From Betaproteobacteria bacterium (GTDB taxonomy: Bacteria > Pseudomonadota > Gammaproteobacteria > Burkholderiales > SG8-41), in assembly GCA_028291945.1 (NCBI GenBank), contig JAQGNH010000397.1, positions 1-33,929 on the forward strand: DNA of 33,929 nucleotides, in the 5' to 3' direction. Under the pieces are notes generated by a model that was not told the origin of the DNA, made no database searches, and saw only the letters and a list, made by a program, of their open reading frames with translations. This document shows, piece after piece, positions 8,254-15,980 of this stretch. The stretch's first letter is position 1. Each line of letters starts with the position of its first letter. Position numbers and translations under genes: made by a program.

Positions 8254-8345
8254 CTCGGTGCTCAGCTCGAAGGTCGCCATTGCACGTGTGACACGAAGAA
8301 CGCATGTCTGTGCCCAGGGCTGCAAGCGGCCAGAAGGCGCCAGTC
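8254..8345 (+). repeat. Interspersed intergenic repeat, copy B
   Basis: The exact 19-bp core (8254-8272) is shared with copies A and C, and the second block GGGCTGCAAGCGGCCAGAAG (8317-8336) corresponds to 3580-3599 in copy A. The preceding 35 bp (from CTCAGTGGCCCGCGCTCGAT) resembles the sequence before the decayed copy at 15.8 kb. On the minus strand, copies A to D all keep a short frame similar to xLRAEHRE, so a former coding or structured element is possible. Confidence 0.6.
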
Positions 8346-8378
8346 CCACCCACAGGCACCGGAAGTGTAAGCGATGGG

Positions 8379-9290
8379 TCAATGCGAACTGATTCGCTCA
8401 GCAATTGTTTTTACGAGCTCAATGAATCGAAGCGCGGCGGGCGATAGGTAGGCGTCTTTGCGATAGCTGATGCCGCCCAGGCGCGACCAATCCGGGTGCG
8501 TTATCGGGAGCTCCGCCAAACGCACTTTCGAGCCGCCACGGCGAACATACCATCGCGGCATGAAGCCGAGCCTCTCGGACGACGCGACCATATGCAGCAT
8601 GAGTGCGTGTGAATTCGTAGTCGTGGTCACCTTCGGCGCCTGCAAACCGCTGCTTGCGAAAGTCTGCGCCCAGCGTGACGTCGACAGCGCACTCGGCATG
8701 GAGAGTACCCATTCCTGGCCGACCAGATCGGCGAGCGTTATGCGTTTACGTCTCACCAAGGGATGCGTTGCTGCCGCGTAAACAACGAATGGATCGTCAA
8801 GCAGTTGTTCGTGGACAAGATCAGGATAGGCGGCTGAAGGCAGGCCGCTCAGAATCAGATCGTATTCGCCGTTTCTGACGGCCGGAAACAGCGTGTCGTT
8901 CTGAGCCATCGTGACCGAGAGCGTCACCTTCGGTGCACTGTCCAATAGCCGGGTGCAGGCTGACTGTACGAACAACTCGATCATGTCGGGACCACAGCCG
9001 AGGCGCAGATGTCCCGCACGGCCTTGCGTGAGGTCCGTGACTTCATGTTCCACATCTTCGAGACACAACCGTATGCGCCGCACGTGACCCAGAAATGCGG
9101 AGCCGACCGCAGTGAGCTCGATGCCTTTCGGTATTTTGCGGACCAGCTTCGTATGCATGGACTCTTCCATGCGCCGCAGGCTTTTGCTAAGCGCCGGCTG
9201 GCTCAAACCGAGTGCTTCTGCGGCTCGTCGTAGGTTGCCATGCTCGGCTACAGCTACGAAGTACTCAATGTCTCGCAGGCCCAAGCTCAT
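8379..9290 (-). CDS. LysR-family transcriptional regulator
   Basis: This is a standard-length (303-residue) LysR regulator. The N-terminal helix-turn-helix reads LRDIEYFVAVAEHGNLRRAA, then EALGLSQPALSKSLRRMEE, an exemplary LysR motif. The C-terminal effector domain includes LRLGCGPDMIELFVQSACTR and YDLILSGLPSAAYPDLVHE. It is divergent from the Bug gene at 9400 (109 bp apart), and a strong inverted repeat (9298-9315) lies just upstream of its ATG, so autorepression and control of the Bug gene are likely. No clear Shine-Dalgarno sequence precedes the ATG. The helix-turn-helix and effector domain resemble GbpR/CbbR-like regulators of sugar or carboxylate metabolism, but no specific effector can be assigned. 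Confidence 0.94.
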   Translation of the reverse strand: MSLGLRDIEYFVAVAEHGNLRRAAEALGLSQPALSKSLRRMEESMHTKLVRKIPKGIELTAVGSAFLGHVRRIRLCLEDVEHEVTDLTQGRAGHLRLGCGPDMIELFVQSACTRLLDSAPKVTLSVTMAQNDTLFPAVRNGEYDLILSGLPSAAYPDLVHEQLLDDPFVVYAAATHPLVRRKRITLADLVGQEWVLSMPSALSTSRWAQTFASSGLQAPKVTTTTNSHALMLHMVASSERLGFMPRWYVRRGGSKVRLAELPITHPDWSRLGGISYRKDAYLSPAALRFIELVKTIAERISSH

Positions 9291-9297
9291 GACAGTT

Positions 9298-9315
9298 TTT
9301 CATGAGGTAATGAAA
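9298..9315. promoter_or_regulatory. Probable LysR operator
   Basis: TTTCAT (9298-9303) and ATGAAA (9310-9315) form a perfect 6-bp inverted repeat around a 6-bp centre, inside the 109-bp divergent region and 7 bp upstream of the LysR start. The spacing is one base longer than a strict T-N11-A LysR box. Its position over the regulator's own start region fits autoregulation. Confidence 0.45.
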
Positions 9316-9399
9316 TTTGGATGATTGCGGCAATGATCCGACGCTGTCAACATGACTTCGCAGCGTAAACCATGACCTCCGATTCGAAAGGAGAGTCGC

Positions 9400-10356
9400 A
9401 TGAGCCACCTTGCAGTAGTAGCCGTAGTCTTCACTTGCCTGTCGTATACCGCGTCATCGCCTGCGCAGAACAGAACGCCCACGCGGATCATCATTCCCTC
9501 TCCAGCCGCGGGGCCGACCGATTTTGCTGCTCGCATCGTGGCACCGAAGCTCAGCGAAGCGCTGGGCCAGAATGTCATCATCGACAACCGCCCGAGCGTG
9601 AATGGCATAGTCGCCGCTGAGCTGACATCGAAAGCCACTCCGAATGGTTCTACGCTGATGATGGGCAACAGCGGCACGCACGCCATCAACGCTGCGTTGT
9701 ACCGGAAGCTGCCCTACGATCCAGAGCGCGATTTCGTGGCGGTGACGCTTGTTGCGTCCAGTGGCCTAGTACTTGTCGCTCATCCAAAGGTAGCGGCAAG
9801 CTCATTCAGCGAGTTCGTCGCGCTCGCGCGCAAGACGCCGTCCAAACTGAACATCGGCATCCCCGGCGCTACGGGCCAGCTCGCAGGCGAAGCGCTCAAA
9901 GCGCAGACACAGATTGCTTTGAATAACGTACCGTACAAGGGAAGTGCCCCGACGGAATTCGCAGTTTTATCCGGCGAAGTAGACGTGTCCCTGCTTACGC
10001 CAACCGCCGTGGCAGCGCATGTCAGTGCAGGAAAAATGAAAGCGCTCGGCGTCACCGGCGCAAAACGGATGGCTCTGCTTCCGAATGTACCAACGATCGC
10101 AGAGTCAGGCGTGGACGGGTACGACTTCGAGATCTGGCACGGTCTGTTTGCTCCCGTGCGTACGCCTGAAAAAACGGTGAGGGCCTTGCAGCGGCACATC
10201 GCCGCTATCGTTGAGATTCCACAAGTCAGGGACCGCTTCATCACACAAGGCTTTGACGTCGTCGCCAGCACGCCGGAGCAATTTGCTGCGGTCATTGCGC
10301 GCGAAGTCCCGAAGTATCGGAAGATCGTCGCCGACGCAAAAATTCCGCTCGAATAA
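9400..10356 (+). CDS. Bug/TctC-family periplasmic solute receptor
   Basis: This 318-residue Bug receptor follows a good Shine-Dalgarno (AAAGGAGAG, 9 bases before ATG). Signal peptide residues 1-22 end in the SPAQN region. Family signatures are RIIIPSPAAGPTDFAARI, VIIDNRPSVNGIVAAEL, NIGIPGATGQLAGEALK, NVPYKGSAPTE and LPNVPTIAESG. The residue after the conserved lysine segment is less canonical: PSPAAGPTD replaces the usual PfPPGGxxD, and PNGSTL replaces PDGYTL, so this is a divergent member. It probably responds to the divergent LysR regulator at 8379. It ends 740 bp before the next credible gene, so it seems to be transcribed alone. Confidence 0.92.
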   Translation: MSHLAVVAVVFTCLSYTASSPAQNRTPTRIIIPSPAAGPTDFAARIVAPKLSEALGQNVIIDNRPSVNGIVAAELTSKATPNGSTLMMGNSGTHAINAALYRKLPYDPERDFVAVTLVASSGLVLVAHPKVAASSFSEFVALARKTPSKLNIGIPGATGQLAGEALKAQTQIALNNVPYKGSAPTEFAVLSGEVDVSLLTPTAVAAHVSAGKMKALGVTGAKRMALLPNVPTIAESGVDGYDFEIWHGLFAPVRTPEKTVRALQRHIAAIVEIPQVRDRFITQGFDVVASTPEQFAAVIAREVPKYRKIVADAKIPLE

Positions 10357-11095
10357 ACCAACTATGGAGATTGTCGTAGCGAACATCCGTCCGCAGTATC
10401 GCGATTGTTGGCGTGGCCTTCAATGCCGGTATCGCGCTGGATCAAATCGTTGGGCATGCTCGCGGTGCGGCGGGACCGACGACCGCGCAGCTGGTCAACG
10501 CGGCTGCCTTGGAGCCGCTGACCTCGGCGGTGCGCCGCCTGGGTAGCGACCTTTCAGTCAGCTACGCCCTACTGCAATATTCGTGCGCCTACCCCCGCAT
10601 ATAGCCAATCGGCTCATCGAACGCAGACTACCGGACCCCTCACTTCAGTCGGCGCCGATCTACAAGCGGCCTACGACCCTGGGGCCGAACTGCATCGCCC
10701 CGCCTCGCTTTTCGCCTGCGAAACGCCGTCGCCGCCGGGTGGACAACCGCTCAGGCGCTGCGACGATGATCGGAACCGACGCGGTGGCCGCACTGGAAGC
10801 CAATCTCGACAGGTGCCCAACGAAGGAACAATTGTGGCAACTGCTCACGCAATGGCTCAGCGCTCGTGGCCATAGACCTCTCAGCGCCACCCATCAGAAT
10901 CTAGCGGTAGGTAACCCAACGCATTCGGTGCTCGGCGTTCAAAGGTTCAGAGCGCAAAATGGGGGAACATTGGGCAGTGTGGTGCATCCAAAGGAGTAGC
11001 AGTAGAACCGGTCGGCCCTAGGCTAACGTGCTGTTCTGTTGCGTCGCGGCACAGTGGTGCCGCGTGCTGATGTAAGCGAATGGCAGGAGGACAAT
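10357..11095. other. 739-bp region without a convincing gene
   Basis: Two plus-strand frames are visible. One (about 10383-10604) encodes a helix-like stretch SIAIVGVAFNAGIALDQIVG; the other (10583-10999) has the segment KEQLWQLLTQWLSARGH. Neither has a recognised family or a good ribosome binding site, and they overlap each other. The region looks like eroded or spacer DNA. Near 10930 there is a weak resemblance (TCGGTGCTC) to the interspersed repeat core. Confidence 0.4.
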
Positions 11096-11251
11096 ATGCA
11101 TCTGGATGAGACTACCCTCCGATTCTTGCTCGGAGTACTGGTGCTCGCTGCAGCAATCGGCTTGCTGCCCGCCCTGATTCGCGTGTTCCGCGTACATCAC
11201 TTTGAAGTCCGACAAGGTAACCCGGACGAGCACACACGGAGTCATACCTGA
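11096..11251 (+). CDS. 51-residue single-pass membrane protein, copy 1
   Basis: This is a short gene with an excellent Shine-Dalgarno: AGGAGG at 11085-11090, five bases before ATG. The protein has an acidic N-terminus (MHLDETT), one hydrophobic helix (about residues 8-28, including LAAAIGLLPALI), then a basic juxtamembrane segment RVFRVHHFEVR and a polar tail. By the positive-inside rule the tail should be cytoplasmic. A second copy of identical length lies at 15981-16136 with 36 of 51 residues identical, and the RVFR-x-HHFEVR motif is fully conserved apart from one V/I change. The purifying pattern and the RBS show that this is a real gene. Its function is unknown. A small Trp/Cys-domain protein follows 58 bp downstream. 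Confidence 0.8.
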   Translation: MHLDETTLRFLLGVLVLAAAIGLLPALIRVFRVHHFEVRQGNPDEHTRSHT

Positions 11252-11309
11252 AGTGGTGCGATCAGAAGAAAGGCCGCTCTGTCCCCGGGGCGAGTCGGAT
11301 TTAGCTTAG

Positions 11310-11519
11310 ATGGATTTGTCACATAGGGGCGAGGTCCCAGCAGAGTGCGTGGCGTGTCACATCTATGTAGATGCTAACGGCCGCTGGCACTGGGAAGGTG
11401 TGGATGTTGTGGCCGCTGTCGTGCAGCATTCTCAACGCTCATTCGAGACTCGCGCCGAGTGCTTAGCTGATGCAGTGAAGCACGGGCAGCGCCTTCCAGA
11501 AAGCGCGATAGTTTTTTAG
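11310..11519 (+). CDS. Small Trp/Cys-domain protein (W-x-W...EC-x-ADA type), copy 1
   Basis: This 69-codon frame carries the pattern GRWHWEG...SQRSFETRAECLADAVKHG. The same order of residues (W-x-W, S-x-R-x-F-x-T, EC-x-ADA, then a G) recurs in the 91-residue protein at 16723-16998: VWQWRVE...SRRTFHTLPECVADAKLEG. This is the layout of a short DUF-like beta-beta-alpha module in which the R-x-F-x-T strand is followed by the EC-x-ADA helix. No RBS precedes the ATG at 11310, so the start is uncertain. The conserved region would also be included if the start were further downstream, within about 35 codons. It lies 58 bp after the 51-residue membrane protein and may be co-transcribed with it. The function is unknown. 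Confidence 0.6.
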   Translation: MDLSHRGEVPAECVACHIYVDANGRWHWEGVDVVAAVVQHSQRSFETRAECLADAVKHGQRLPESAIVF

Positions 11520-11521
11520 TC

Positions 11522-11704
11522 GCGACCGCGGACTACGAGCGTTTCATGGGTCGGTGGCGTCGTCAGATGGCACCTGCTTACATCGCTTTCGCCGGTGTGA
11601 AGCAGGGTGATCGCGTTCTCGATGTCGGCACAGGCACCGGATCGGTTGCATCGGCGCTGGAGACGACGTTGAGCTCCGGTGAGGTCGTGGGTAGTCGGCG
11701 TTAG
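11522..11704 (+). pseudogene. Truncated N-terminus of a type 11 methyltransferase
   Basis: The frame reads ATADYERFMGRWRRQMAP, then YIAFAGVKQGDRVLDVGTGTG and ends GEVVGSRR-stop. That is the beginning of a Methyltransf_11-type enzyme: the ADYxRFMGRWSR start is characteristic, and VLDVGTGTG is SAM motif I. In intact enzymes the GxVVG strand is followed by D-x-S and some 200 more residues, which are absent here. An ATG is available at 11546, but the RBS is poor. The truncation point lies about 25 bp before a copy of the interspersed repeat. It is not a copy of the intact methyltransferase at 4862, which has a different N-terminus. Confidence 0.7.
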
Positions 11705-11727
11705 CGGCCGCCATCCCCTCTCTTAAT

Positions 11728-11746
11728 CTCGGTGCTCAGCTCGAAG
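11728..11746 (+). repeat. Interspersed intergenic repeat core, copy C
   Basis: This is an exact copy of the 19-bp core found at 3512 and 8254. The sequence further downstream does not retain the second GGGCTGCAA block, so this copy is partial or has diverged. It sits just after the break in the methyltransferase remnant. Confidence 0.55.
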
Positions 11747-11970
11747 GGGCGTCCTCTCTCAGGTTGTTCACTCAGCTCCCAGATTCCCGTTCTCGGATCT
11801 GCGCGCACATTGCAATTGCAGGCCAACGCGACCGCCTGCCCGCTACTCCGGGTTCCTGAGGAAATACGTTGCCGCCTGCGAAGATTACGTTGGCATCCAG
11901 CCAAAGCACTTTCCTCGCGTGTTAGCAACACGCCATAGAGACCAGCAGGCGGGGTAGACCGCAGCAGTTT

Positions 11971-11982
11971 GATAAGCTTATC
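11971..11982. promoter_or_regulatory. Perfect 12-bp palindrome upstream of a Bug gene
   Basis: GATAAGCTTATC is fully self-complementary and lies 87 bp upstream of the Bug start at 12069. It could be an operator for a dimeric regulator, but no regulator gene is adjacent and a 12-bp palindrome can occur by chance. Confidence 0.2.
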
Positions 11983-12068
11983 GGGTCGGCATTGACGTGC
12001 CGATCCGTTTCGAATTTTGCTGTGCCGGGTGAGACGCGGCACTCAGTGACAGACCGTTAGGGGGCCAC

Positions 12069-13064
12069 GTGATAAGAGCGATCCATTATTCCTGTCTGAT
12101 CGTCTGCGCCGTCGTATGTGCCGAGACCGCTTCAGCTCAGGTGCAAAAGCCGTCCGCGCAGGCCCAATGGCCGACCAAACCCTTGCGTATTATCCTGCCC
12201 TATCCGCCAGGCGGCGGCACCGACTTCCTGGGCCGGATCGTTGGCCAAAAACTCGCCGAAGCGCTCGGGCAGCCCGTGATCCCGGACAACCGGCCCGGCG
12301 CGAACTCGAACCTCGGCGCCGAGTTTGCGGCGAGATCAGCGCCAGATGGTTATACGCTGCTATTGACCAACATGTCGCACGCCGTAAACGCCAGCTTCTA
12401 TCCGAGGCTCGGCTACGACATCGTAAAGGACTTCGCGCCAGTGTCGCTACTCGCGAGCCATCCGCACGTTCTCGTGGTCCATCCGTCCCTGCCCGTCAAA
12501 TCGGTGAGGGAGCTGATCGCGCTGGCGAAGACTCGGCCCGGGCAGCTCGACTACAGCTCGGCCGGTGTCGGCAGCTCACCTCATCTCGCCGCGGAGCTCT
12601 TCGACACCATGGCCCGAATCAAGATGACGCACATTCCGTACAACGGCGGCAGCGCGTCCGTAGTTGCGATCATGGGTGGTCAGGTGCAGCTCGGATTTCC
12701 GACGACTCCCACGGCAATCCCCCAGCTCAAGAGCGGCAAGCTGCGCGGCGTGGCTGTGACGAGCGCACAGCGCGCTCCGTCGATTCCGGACTTGCCGACG
12801 ATCAGCGAATCCGGTCTTCCCGGATACGAGATCATCATCTGGTACGGTCTTCTGGTGCCGGCGGGAACACCGAGTGACCTCATCGCGCGGTTGCACGCCG
12901 AATCTGTCAAGCTGCTCAACGCGCCGGATGTCAGGGAGCGTCTCAGTGCCGCCGGCTTCGAACCGATCGGTACCACGCCGGAGCAATTCGGACCGTACAT
13001 CCGCGACGAAGTCGCGAAGTGGGCCAAGGTTGTCAAAGCCACGGGTATCCGGGCCGAGGACTGA
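12069..13064 (+). CDS. Bug/TctC-family periplasmic solute receptor
   Basis: This 331-residue receptor starts at GTG 12069 with a G-rich stretch (AGGGGG) just upstream. No in-frame ATG near the signal peptide offers an alternative. The signal peptide is residues 1-24 (CAETASAQ). The core is the most canonical Bug protein in the window: WPTKPLRIILPYPPGGGTDF, then LGQPVIPDNRPGANSNLGAE, APDGYTLLLTN, YSSAGVGSSPHLAAELF, HIPYNGGSA and IPDLPTISESGLPGYE. The following gene, 60 bp downstream, encodes a dihydropyrimidinase-family hydrolase, so this receptor probably captures a cyclic amide, ureido compound or the resulting carbamoyl acid. That ligand guess is inferred from context only. Confidence 0.94.
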   Translation: MIRAIHYSCLIVCAVVCAETASAQVQKPSAQAQWPTKPLRIILPYPPGGGTDFLGRIVGQKLAEALGQPVIPDNRPGANSNLGAEFAARSAPDGYTLLLTNMSHAVNASFYPRLGYDIVKDFAPVSLLASHPHVLVVHPSLPVKSVRELIALAKTRPGQLDYSSAGVGSSPHLAAELFDTMARIKMTHIPYNGGSASVVAIMGGQVQLGFPTTPTAIPQLKSGKLRGVAVTSAQRAPSIPDLPTISESGLPGYEIIIWYGLLVPAGTPSDLIARLHAESVKLLNAPDVRERLSAAGFEPIGTTPEQFGPYIRDEVAKWAKVVKATGIRAED

Positions 13065-13123
13065 GGGTTGGAACGGGGTGGGGAAATTCAGCGCAGGTGC
13101 TGTTGCTTTAGGACATATGGAAA

Positions 13124-14554
13124 ATGCTTGATTTGGTGATTCGCGGAAGGCAGGTCGTGACGCCGCAAGGTGTCGGCGCTTTCGACCTCGCTATCGAAGG
13201 CGAGACGATCGTCGCAGTCGCGTGTGCCGGTACCTTCGCCCGGCAGGCGACGCAGCGCCTGATTGACGCAGGCGACAGTATCGTGATGCCGGGCGGCATC
13301 GATCCACACGTCCACTGCTCGTGGCCCGTGCCGGCGGGGCCGGACGGCACGCCCGGTCTGTCGGCGCCGCCTTCGGTCGTAAGCCGAGCCGCGCTTTACG
13401 GCGGCACGACGACACTCATCGACTTCGCGCAGTGCAAGCAGGGCATTAGCGTTCCTGAAACACTGAAGCGACGTGACCAGGAATGGATCGGCCAGTGCTA
13501 CTGCGACTACAGTTATCACATTTTGGTAGAAGGCAGGCTGTCTCCGGAGATCTTCGGCGAGATCGGAGAAGCCATACGCGCCGGCTATCCGACAGTGAAG
13601 ATATTCACTACGAACGTGAGACCGATCAGAACCGGAAGGATGGTGGACTTCGGCGACATCTGGGAAGTGTTCCAGGTAGTGGCGCGGGAGGGCGGGATGT
13701 GCGTAATGCACGGTGAGGACAATGACATCGTGATGCACATGTACGATCGGCTTTTTCGTGAGGGACGGGTTGGTTTCGAGAATCTCGCCGAGGTGCACAA
13801 CGCGCTCTCGGAGGACCTGTCGTTCCGCCGCGTCATCCGCCTCGCCGAAAATGTGCCGGGCATGGCGCTTTACTTCATGCATGTGAGCGCCGCAAGCGGC
13901 GTCGAGGCGATCCGGGAAGCGCGGGCACGCGGAACCACGGTGTATGGAGAAACCCTGCACCAGTACCTCATGTACACCGCCGAAGACTATAAGCGGCCGA
14001 ACGGGCAGATCTATCATACTTACCCGTCGCTGAAGTCGACAGAGGACCAGGCAGCGCTGTGGACAGGGGCCGCGGACGGCGTCATCCATACCGTGGCCAC
14101 AGACGAAGTCTGCTGCACGCTTGCGATCAAGTTGCAGGGCAAGCGCATCGACGACACGACAGGCGGTAATTCCGGCGTCGAGCCACGCCTTGCGCTGATG
14201 TACACGGAGATGGTGGAGCGGCGCGGTTACCCGCTCGCAAAATTCGTTGATCTGACTTCGACCAACGCTGCGAAGATCATGGGTCTTTATCCGCGCAAGG
14301 GCGTGCTCGCGGTCAACAGCGACGCAGACATCACCATTCTTGACACCTCCAGAAAGGTGACGTTGAGCAAAGAGATGCTGCACGAAACCGACTACTCGCC
14401 GTGGGAGGGACACGAGGTCCATGCTTGGCCCTCGATGACCATTCTGCGCGGCAAAGTGAGAGTGGAGAACGGTCGCTTTCTTGGAGATCCGAAGGACGGT
14501 CAGTATCTGTACCGCAAAATCTCAGACGAGATGCGCCTGAGCGCCGCTCTGTAA
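13124..14554 (+). CDS. Dihydropyrimidinase/hydantoinase-family amidohydrolase
   Basis: This 476-residue cyclic-imide hydrolase of the amidohydrolase superfamily would open dihydropyrimidine, hydantoin or related rings in the cytoplasm. All binuclear metal ligands can be placed: H-x-H in GGIDPHVHC (H62, H64), the carboxylated lysine in TVKIFTT (K159), His in MHGEDND (H196), His in MHVSAASG (H253) and Asp in ATDE (D327). The substrate-loop Tyr region around QYLMYTAEDY is present, and the C-terminal beta-sandwich with ADITILD is complete. Canonical enzymes have HAEN and TDHC where this one has HGED and TDEV, so it is a divergent subgroup and its substrate may not be a pyrimidine. No carbamoylase or racemase gene is adjacent. 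It probably forms a transcript with the Bug gene 60 bp upstream. Confidence 0.9.
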   Translation: MLDLVIRGRQVVTPQGVGAFDLAIEGETIVAVACAGTFARQATQRLIDAGDSIVMPGGIDPHVHCSWPVPAGPDGTPGLSAPPSVVSRAALYGGTTTLIDFAQCKQGISVPETLKRRDQEWIGQCYCDYSYHILVEGRLSPEIFGEIGEAIRAGYPTVKIFTTNVRPIRTGRMVDFGDIWEVFQVVAREGGMCVMHGEDNDIVMHMYDRLFREGRVGFENLAEVHNALSEDLSFRRVIRLAENVPGMALYFMHVSAASGVEAIREARARGTTVYGETLHQYLMYTAEDYKRPNGQIYHTYPSLKSTEDQAALWTGAADGVIHTVATDEVCCTLAIKLQGKRIDDTTGGNSGVEPRLALMYTEMVERRGYPLAKFVDLTSTNAAKIMGLYPRKGVLAVNSDADITILDTSRKVTLSKEMLHETDYSPWEGHEVHAWPSMTILRGKVRVENGRFLGDPKDGQYLYRKISDEMRLSAAL

Positions 14555-14926
14555 ACAACGTATGTGCGGCCCTGTGGCTGCGTGGGGCTCCAATCTGGCC
14601 GAGCAACAAGCCTTCCACCTGGCGGCATGACTCAGGCATGCGCTTTTGAGTAGATCTTCGCGTTTATCGTTGATACGACTTCGACAATAATCTCTTCGAG
14701 CTCCACACGGGCACGCTTGAGCAAAGGCTCGAAAGTACGCGCGGTGAGTTCTAAACCCGAGAAATCGAGTCGGATCCCTCAGCTCGGCAGGTGCAGCGAT
14801 ATGCTCCCCGATCCGCAAGATCGTGACGAATTGTGGCTTTGCCGTGCTCAGCATCACAGCGCAAATTAGGTTCAGAAGTTATATTGCCCGCTGGCATTCC
14901 GTAGGTCGTTCTCGCGGTCCACTATC
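14555..14926. other. 372-bp gap with a gene remnant
   Basis: No intact gene is visible. The minus strand carries the short remnant listed at 14632-14778 and, in an adjacent frame upstream of it, a stretch VTILRIGEHIAAPAELRDPT that may be an out-of-frame part of the same decayed gene. There is no good terminator after the hydrolase. Confidence 0.4.
14632..14778 (-). pseudogene. Decayed C-terminal gene fragment, family not recognised
   Basis: An uninterrupted 48-codon frame between stops reads RLDFSGLELTARTFEPLLKR, followed by ARVELEEIIVEVVSTINAKI and YSKAHA-stop. It has the charge and hydrophobic periodicity of a genuine helical protein terminus, with no start codon or RBS. A neighbouring frame immediately upstream (14779-14854) also has protein-like composition, so a frameshifted remnant is likely. 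I do not recognise the family. Confidence 0.35.
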
Positions 14927-15784
14927 ATGAGCGCTCATTATTTTTACCGCCGCTTGCAAGTAGCAGCCTTTGCTCTATTGGCAATCGTCCTGGCGCCACC
15001 GTCCTATGGCGGGGAAAACACGCCGAATCAGGCGGCGTCTAACGGTAAGCTCAGGATAACGGGGGCGGCTAGCCTTGTTCCGCTTGTGAGTGAGATTGCT
15101 CGCCGTTTCGAGGAGTCTCACCCCGGAGTCAAGATCGAGGTCCGAGGGGGCGGCACTGCTAGAGGCCTCGCTGATCTGCGATCCGGGGCTTCCGATATCG
15201 GGATGGTGGCGCTCAGTCTCGGCGATCGTGGAAGAGATCTTTTCAGGTTCCCCATCGCGCGTGATGGGATAGCAGTCATCGTGAACGCTCAGAACAACCT
15301 TAGGGCCCTTGATAGCAACACGCTCTCCGACATTCTGACCGGCAAGATAACCAACTGGAAGGCTCTCGGGGGCCCCGACGCGCCTTTGGTGCTCGCCTTA
15401 GGCCCCGAAGGGGGAGGCTCATCGGAGATCTTTGCTCAACACTTAAAGCTGCAGCATGCGCAACTCGCGCCACATACACCGATCATTACGACAGAAGACG
15501 CGATCGCATTTGTATCGAAGAAGCCGAATGGCCTCGCCGTGGGGTCCATTGGGGTGGTGGAGCGCAGCGCACGTGCCGGTGCGCCGATCAAGCTGATTGC
15601 GTACAATGGATTTCCTGCGACGAGCAGGACAGTAGAAAACCATCTTTACGCGCTGACCCGCCCGCTGGCATTGATAAGCCGTAAAGCGCCGGAAGGCTTA
15701 CAGAAGCAATTCATCGATTACGCGTTGTCACCGACACTTATCGATTTGCAGTTGAAGTATGGGTTCGTGCCCTACAGAGACTAG
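14927..15784 (+). CDS. PstS-like periplasmic phosphate-type binding protein
   Basis: This 285-residue exported protein of the PBP-like_2/PstS family has signal peptide residues 1-28. The mature part starts with LRITGAASLVPLVSEIARRF, then FEESHPGVKIEVRGGGTARG and LRSGASDIGMVALSL, the standard phosphate-binding-protein opening (GS/GAS-x-x-x-P, the GGG loop and the SDIGM strand). LGPEGGGSSEIFAQHL corresponds to the ligand loop that in PstS contacts phosphate (GSGTRxxF-like). The protein is shorter than typical PstS (about 340 residues) but similar to the compact PBP-like group. No pstC, pstA, pstB or phoU genes are nearby, so it is an orphan that may sense or scavenge phosphate or another oxyanion. 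No clear Shine-Dalgarno sequence precedes the ATG. Confidence 0.85.
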   Translation: MSAHYFYRRLQVAAFALLAIVLAPPSYGGENTPNQAASNGKLRITGAASLVPLVSEIARRFEESHPGVKIEVRGGGTARGLADLRSGASDIGMVALSLGDRGRDLFRFPIARDGIAVIVNAQNNLRALDSNTLSDILTGKITNWKALGGPDAPLVLALGPEGGGSSEIFAQHLKLQHAQLAPHTPIITTEDAIAFVSKKPNGLAVGSIGVVERSARAGAPIKLIAYNGFPATSRTVENHLYALTRPLALISRKAPEGLQKQFIDYALSPTLIDLQLKYGFVPYRD

Positions 15785-15832
15785 ACGGAGCGGCCTTTTC
15801 GCTAGTCAGCCCCTGCGCTCTCGATCTTAGTT

Positions 15833-15849
15833 CTCGGTGCGAAGCTCGC
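15833..15849 (+). repeat. Interspersed intergenic repeat, decayed copy D
   Basis: CTCGGTGCGAAGCTCG matches the repeat core with a small internal change. The flanks (GCGCTCTCGATCTTAGTT before, TGCATGTGTCTGTGAG after) parallel those around copy B (GCGCTCGATTCTCGGCT and CGCATGTCTGTG), which supports common origin. It lies between the PstS-like gene and the second 51-residue membrane protein. Confidence 0.45.
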
Positions 15850-15980
15850 CGTCGTCCCGCGTCAGGCGTCTGCATGTGTCTGTGAGTCACGCTGTTGCAG
15901 TAGCGACTGTCACCTAACGGCAGGCCTCCGGGGGACTTTGTCTGCCTTGATTTGAGTAAATGGTGGGAGCACAATGGCGC

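Larger units (their letters stand above)
11705..12068. other. 364-bp intergenic stretch with repeat copy C
   Basis: Apart from the repeat core at 11728 and the palindrome at 11971, I see nothing that can be called. A minus-strand frame of about 110 codons covers it but lacks a domain, a ribosome binding site and a conserved neighbour. A loose promoter-like TTGACG occurs at 11992 ahead of the Bug gene, without a good -10 box. Confidence 0.4.

Noticed and set aside
10583-10999. 138-codon plus-strand frame
   Set aside because: No recognisable family or RBS, basic low-complexity middle, overlaps another equally weak frame.
11701-12042. 113-codon minus-strand frame
   Set aside because: Covers the repeat core and the palindrome, no RBS, no family.
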